Part shown: one piece after another, positions 60,176 through 64,000 of the stretch
Layout: each line of letters starts with the position of its first letter
Position numbering within the stretch: position 1 is the first letter of the stretch
Assembly (NCBI RefSeq): GCF_000497045.1
Contig: NW_015961988.1
Coordinates: 372,001 to 436,000 of the forward strand
DNA length: 64,000 nucleotides
From: Kalmanozyma brasiliensis GHG001
Lineage: Eukaryota > Basidiomycota > Ustilaginomycetes > Ustilaginales
Direction: 5' to 3'
Notes under the pieces: generated by a model
Seen by the model: the letters and a program-made list of their open reading frames with translations, nothing else
What the model was told of the DNA's origin: nothing
Database searches by the model: none
Position numbers and translations under genes: made by a program

Positions 60176-63142
60176 ATGAAGTCGTCGTTCAAGTTCTCCA
60201 ACTTGTGCGGCACCGTCTACCAGGGCGGCAATGTGGTCTTCTCGGCAGATGGCGATTCCATCTACTCGCCTGTAGGCAATCGTCTATCCATCTTCAATCT
60301 TGTCCGCAACACCTCCACCACGCTGCCATTCGAGACGAGGAAGCCCATCGCACGGATTGCGCTTTCGCCTGCCAACCAGGCGATCGTTCTAGTGGCCGAC
60401 GAGGATGGACGTGCTCTCTTGATCAACACCTTGAGAAGGTCGTTGCTCGCACAGATGAACTTCAAACAGCCTCTTCGCGACGCACAGTTCTCCAACGACG
60501 GCAAGTACCTCGCCGTCACGTACGGAAGCCAGATTAAGGTCTGGCGCACTCCCTCGCATCTGGCTCGCGAATTCGCGCCCTTCATCCTGCACCGCACCTA
60601 CACCGGCCACTTTGACGATGTGCTCAGCATTCGATGGACCAAGAACAGCAGGTAAGTCTACATTGCACCGGTCTCAAGACGGTCTCGACGCACCTGCAGC
60701 CCTGTCAATGCCGTTCCGAGGATGCTCCAAAACTACAAAACTGATTTAATGAGTCCGCTGATCAATAGCGGAGAACTTCGCAAATGTCTGAGGAGCATTG
60801 GTAGGGTGCAGAGATGTTGGACGTCTTGCAAGACCGTCTCGTACCAGCATGGATGCTGTTGAAGCTGGATCAAGCTTAGCTGACCCTGATTACCTCTTCA
60901 ACACCGCAGGTTCTTTATCACCACATCCAAGGACATGACAGCTCGTCTGTATTCGCTCGACCAAGTGGAAGGGTTCCGTCCCAAGACATTCACCGGCCAT
61001 CGAGATGCGGTCATCGGCGCTTACTTTTCCAAAGACGAGAAGACCATCTACACCGTCTCTCGCGACGGCGCCTGCTTCACATGGCAAGGCAAGCAGAGCG
61101 ACGACGAGGATCAGGACGCCGACATGCGCGAGGACGACGAAGACACGTGGCAGCCGATCGAGGGCGCCAAGGGCGGCAGCTCGTCCAAGCAGGCTGACAA
61201 CGCCGTCGGCCTGACGCGTTGGGGAGTGGCAAACAAGAACTACTTCATGCAGACCGGGGCCAAGACCGTGTGCGCTAGCTTCCATCAGCAAGGCTCGCTT
61301 CTGGTCGTCGGCTTTTCGAACGGCATCTTTGGGCTCTGGGAGATGCCCGAGTTCAACCCCATCCACACGCTCAGCATCAGCCAGGAGAAGATCACCAGCG
61401 TCGCCATCAACGCCAGCGGCGAGTGGCTCGCGTTCGGTGCACACCGCCTCGGTCAGCTGCTGGTCTGGGAGTGGGCCAGCGAGTCGTACATCCTGAAACA
61501 GCAAGGCCATTACTACGACATGAACACGGTTGGCTTCGCTTCCGACGGCGCAGTAGCAGCTACCGGCGGTGACGATGGCAAGATCAAGCTCTGGAACACC
61601 GCCAGCGGTTTCTGCACCGCGACCTTCTCGGAACACTCGGCTTCGGTCTCTTGCATCGAGTTTGCCAAGCAGGGACAGGTGCTCTTCAGCGCGAGCTTGG
61701 ACGGCACGGTGAGGGCCTACGACTTGGTCCGATACCGCAATTTCCGCACCCTGACGAGTCCTGAACCGGTCCAATTCGTCAGTCTCGCCGTCGACCCCTC
61801 GGGCGAAGTGGTGTGCGCGGGCAGCGCCGACACGTTTGAGATCTACATGTGGAGCGTGCAGACGGGCAAGCTGCTCGACATCCTCTCTGGTCACGAAGGC
61901 CCCGTCTCCGGCCTTTCGTTCAGCCCCGACGGCAGCGGTGTGCTGGCCAGTGTCAGCTGGGACAAGACGGTGCGCACGTGGGAGGTGTTCAGGACGTCGC
62001 AAAGCGTCGAATCGTTCACGCTCAACGCCGATGGTCTGGCGGTGGGGTTCCGACCCGACGGACGAGAGATCTGCGCCTCGACGCTCGACGGCTACCTGGC
62101 CTTCTTCGATCCGCACGAAGGCAAGCAGACGGGCGTCGTCGAGTGCCGTCGCGACATTGCAGGCGGACGCAAAGTGAACGACAAGATTGCTCGCCGCAAC
62201 AATGCGAGCGGAGCCTGCTTCACCACGGTCTGTTACAGTGCGGATGGTGCATGCATTTTGGCAGGCGGCAATGCCAACTATGTGTGCTTGTACGACGTCA
62301 AGGAGCGAGTGCTGCTCAAGCGATGGGAGCTCACCAAGAACCTGGCGCTGGATGGCACACAGGACAAGCTGGATAGCCGTCGTGTCACGGCAGCCGGTGC
62401 GATCGATCTGGTCGACGACCGCGAGGACGAGGCGGATCTGCTGCCGACGGAGCGTGTGGATCAGTCGCTGCCCGGTGCTCAGCGCGGTGATGCGACCAAG
62501 AGGACGACGCGTGCCATTTCCCGAGCCAAGTGCGTCCGCTTCGCGCCCACTGGTCGATCGTGGGCGGCTGCTTCCACCTCCGGGTTGCTCATCTTCAGCC
62601 TAGACGAGCAGGCCGCTTTCGACCCATTGGACCTCGATATGGATCTGACGCCACAAGCCGTCCGAGAAGCATCGACGCGCGGCGCGCATCTACTGGCTGT
62701 GGTCGGCGCTTGTCGTCTCGGCGAAAGGCCGTTGATGGCCGAGGTCTACGAGCGCACTTCGGCAGCAGACATCATGCTGGTCTCGCAGCAGTTGCCTCTG
62801 ATCCACCTGCCGACGGTGCTGCGTCTGATCGCGGATCGCCTGCAGCCCAGCAGCGGCAGTCCCCACGTCGAGTTTCACCTTCGCTGGATCGCCGCCATCT
62901 TTTCGGTGCGTGGTGCCGAGATCAAGTCCAAGGCTGCGACCGAGTATGCACCCGTGCTGCGCGCTGTGCAGGTCGCGCTCAACGAGCTGCGTGCCAACGT
63001 GAAGCGCATCAGCGACGAGAACTTGTACTCGCTGCTGTACGTGTGGAACGGTGTGACGAAGGGCGAGCAGCAGAGCAGCAGTGCCAAGGCTGCGAATGGA
63101 GCTGCTAGCCTGGGCGAGCTGATGGAGGTCGAGGCGCTCTAG
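60176..63142 (+). CDS. pwp2: Periodic tryptophan protein 2 (PWP2/UTP1), U3 snoRNP component, two exons
   Basis: Exon 1 is 60176-60651 and exon 2 is 60910-63142 (2709 nt, 902 residues). The 258-nt intron has GTAAGT, a CTGAC branch site and a CCGCAG acceptor, and joins TKNSR to FFITTSKDMTARLY in frame. Two tandem WD40 propellers fill residues 1-700 (for example FKFSNLCGTVYQGG at the start, VFSADGDSIYSPVGNRLSIF, then TGHRDAVIGAYFSKD, GDDGKIKLWNTASGF, GHEGPVSGLSFSPDGSG). The C-terminal Utp12-type helical domain is at about 755-875 (LPLIHLPTVLRLIADRL, FHLRWIAAIFSVRG). Pwp2 is in the UTP-B subcomplex of the small-subunit processome that makes 18S rRNA. Confidence 0.96.
60652..60909 (+). other. PWP2 intron, unusually long, with complementary ends
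   Basis: At 258 nt it is more than twice the other eight introns placed here (73-110 nt). The 8-mer GACGGTCT near the 5' end is complementary to AGACCGTC near 60830. The regions around them also form an imperfect direct repeat (CAAGACGGTCTCG and CAAGACCGTCTCG). No confident box C/D or H/ACA motif set was found. Confidence 0.6.
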
Positions 63143-64000
63143 GCTGTCGTGTCATAACAAGCTTGGATTTGTTGTTCGAAACACAAACTATTGCCATCAT
63201 CAGCAGCCTGGATTCTTCGTCAATCTTCCTAGATCGTGTGTGAGGACGCCAAATGAGTGTGAGATGGAAGAGTTAGCAATCAACCTCGGTGTATTGACAG
63301 GCCCGAGAAGATGTCCCGGGCCGAGAAGATGCAAGTGCGCCCAAAGTGAAAGCTTCCTTTGAGCGCTTTTCCTGACTCGAAGAAATTCAACCTCCGCCCA
63401 AACCCTGGGGTGCAAACAGTGGAACAGACGCGCAACGCCCAAGACCAAAAAGGCTAAATTACAACGACCCAAGACACTGCTCTTTTGCCTTTCTTCGCCA
63501 CTTTGATGCAAGGGAAGGATGAGCGAGCGGGAAGGTCCATCTTCAGGCACGAGGACGGCTTGGCCGGTTGCTAGAATTTCCCTTTTGCCTTTTGCCCGCT
63601 CGCTTCCTGCCACAGACAGACAGACGGCTTTACGGCTAAATGATCGCTCTGAGTGTGGCTCAGCAAGCCAGAAGCCAACTGGCGACTGCGCACGTACGCT
63701 TCTCGCTCCTTTTGACCTTCTTCTCTCTTCATCATCAGACCATCCATTCATTCGTCCTCTGAACAATTCAGAACACTCGTCCTACTTCGAACCACCATCA
63801 GCTCGACGCTCCTTCAACTTACATCTACCAAAGTAGCGTTGCGATCACGTCTCATCTGCATCCTCTGTCATCGGCAACAACCAGCTTGTACAGGCAATCT
63901 CGTCAAGCACATTTGCCTGCTCGCATTCCAGCTCAAGGGCTTCATCGCGCGAGGTGACCTCCTATCGATCAGCGCATCACGAGCATACACAATTGTCGCA
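63143..64000. other. PWP2 3' flank and leader of a gene beyond the right edge
   Basis: No gene is complete here. From about 63715 the plus strand becomes C/T- and CA-rich (TTCTTCTCTCTTCATCATCA and onward), the look of a fungal 5' leader, so a plus-strand gene probably starts beyond 64000. The frame at 63519-63836 has no recognisable content. Confidence 0.5.

Noticed and set aside
60652..60909. Box C/D snoRNA inside the PWP2 intron
   Set aside because: CTGA strings occur, but no RTGATGA C box pairs with them at the expected ends. The idea is recorded as an open finding rather than a feature.
60890..62116. A 408-codon open frame on the minus strand
   Set aside because: Antisense to PWP2 exon 2; no domains.
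1..64000. Transposons, CRISPR arrays, viral or biosynthetic-cluster genes, secreted effector clusters
   Set aside because: No transposase, reverse transcriptase, terminal repeats, repeat-spacer arrays, polyketide or peptide synthetases, or runs of signal-peptide genes were seen. All recognisable genes are conserved cellular genes.

Overview
The window is nuclear DNA of a fungus, most probably a smut relative (Ustilaginomycotina, Ustilaginales type). The grounds are the gene content (WC-2, a copper-fist regulator, Set1, MIC19/Aim13, Chl4/CENP-N and an HMT1-type ABC transporter), GC-rich and gene-dense DNA, mostly intron-less genes, and small introns with GTRNGT donors and a CTGAC or CTAAC branch site. 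The species call is inference. I see no transposon, rRNA, tRNA, CRISPR array or viral sequence. The region reads as a conserved housekeeping stretch, not an accessory island.

Layout, left to right. A basket-type FG nucleoporin runs off the left edge (1-2496, minus). It is followed by a DUF2408/UPF0662 protein, an HMT1-like ABC transporter, a divergent aminotransferase, proteasome subunit RPN6, an Ara2-like aldo/keto reductase and a MAM3/CNNM-type membrane protein (to 18904). A cluster of small spliced genes comes next: an unrecognised 119-residue protein, ARL1, Sm protein E and Vps29. Then come Set1, CLF1, a copper-fist transcription factor, a RED-like splicing protein, pyridoxal kinase, MIC19, Chl4/CENP-N, ornithine acetyltransferase, a thioredoxin-fold protein without active-site cysteines, an aprataxin-like HIT protein, an unknown multi-pass membrane protein, succinyl-CoA:3-ketoacid CoA-transferase, a small hypothetical protein, eIF1/SUI1, the WC-2 light regulator, a FAF2/UBXD8-like UBX protein and PWP2/UTP1. 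The last 300 bases look like the leader of a plus-strand gene beyond the right edge.

Many neighbours form divergent pairs with short shared promoters (ABC/aminotransferase, ARL1/SmE, VPS29/SET1, CLF1/copper-fist, RED/pyridoxal kinase, MIC19/CHL4, HIT protein/membrane protein, UBX/PWP2). There is no metabolic operon. Several genes serve RNA processing (SmE, CLF1, RED, PWP2, and a Set1 carrying an RS-like domain), which is probably coincidental linkage.

Nine introns were placed by eye in six genes (the unknown small gene 2, ARL1 2, SmE 2, VPS29 1, MIC19 1, PWP2 1). Translation starts were chosen at true ATG codons with good context. Several longer open frames begin upstream at TTG or GTG, which is not credible for a nuclear fungal gene.
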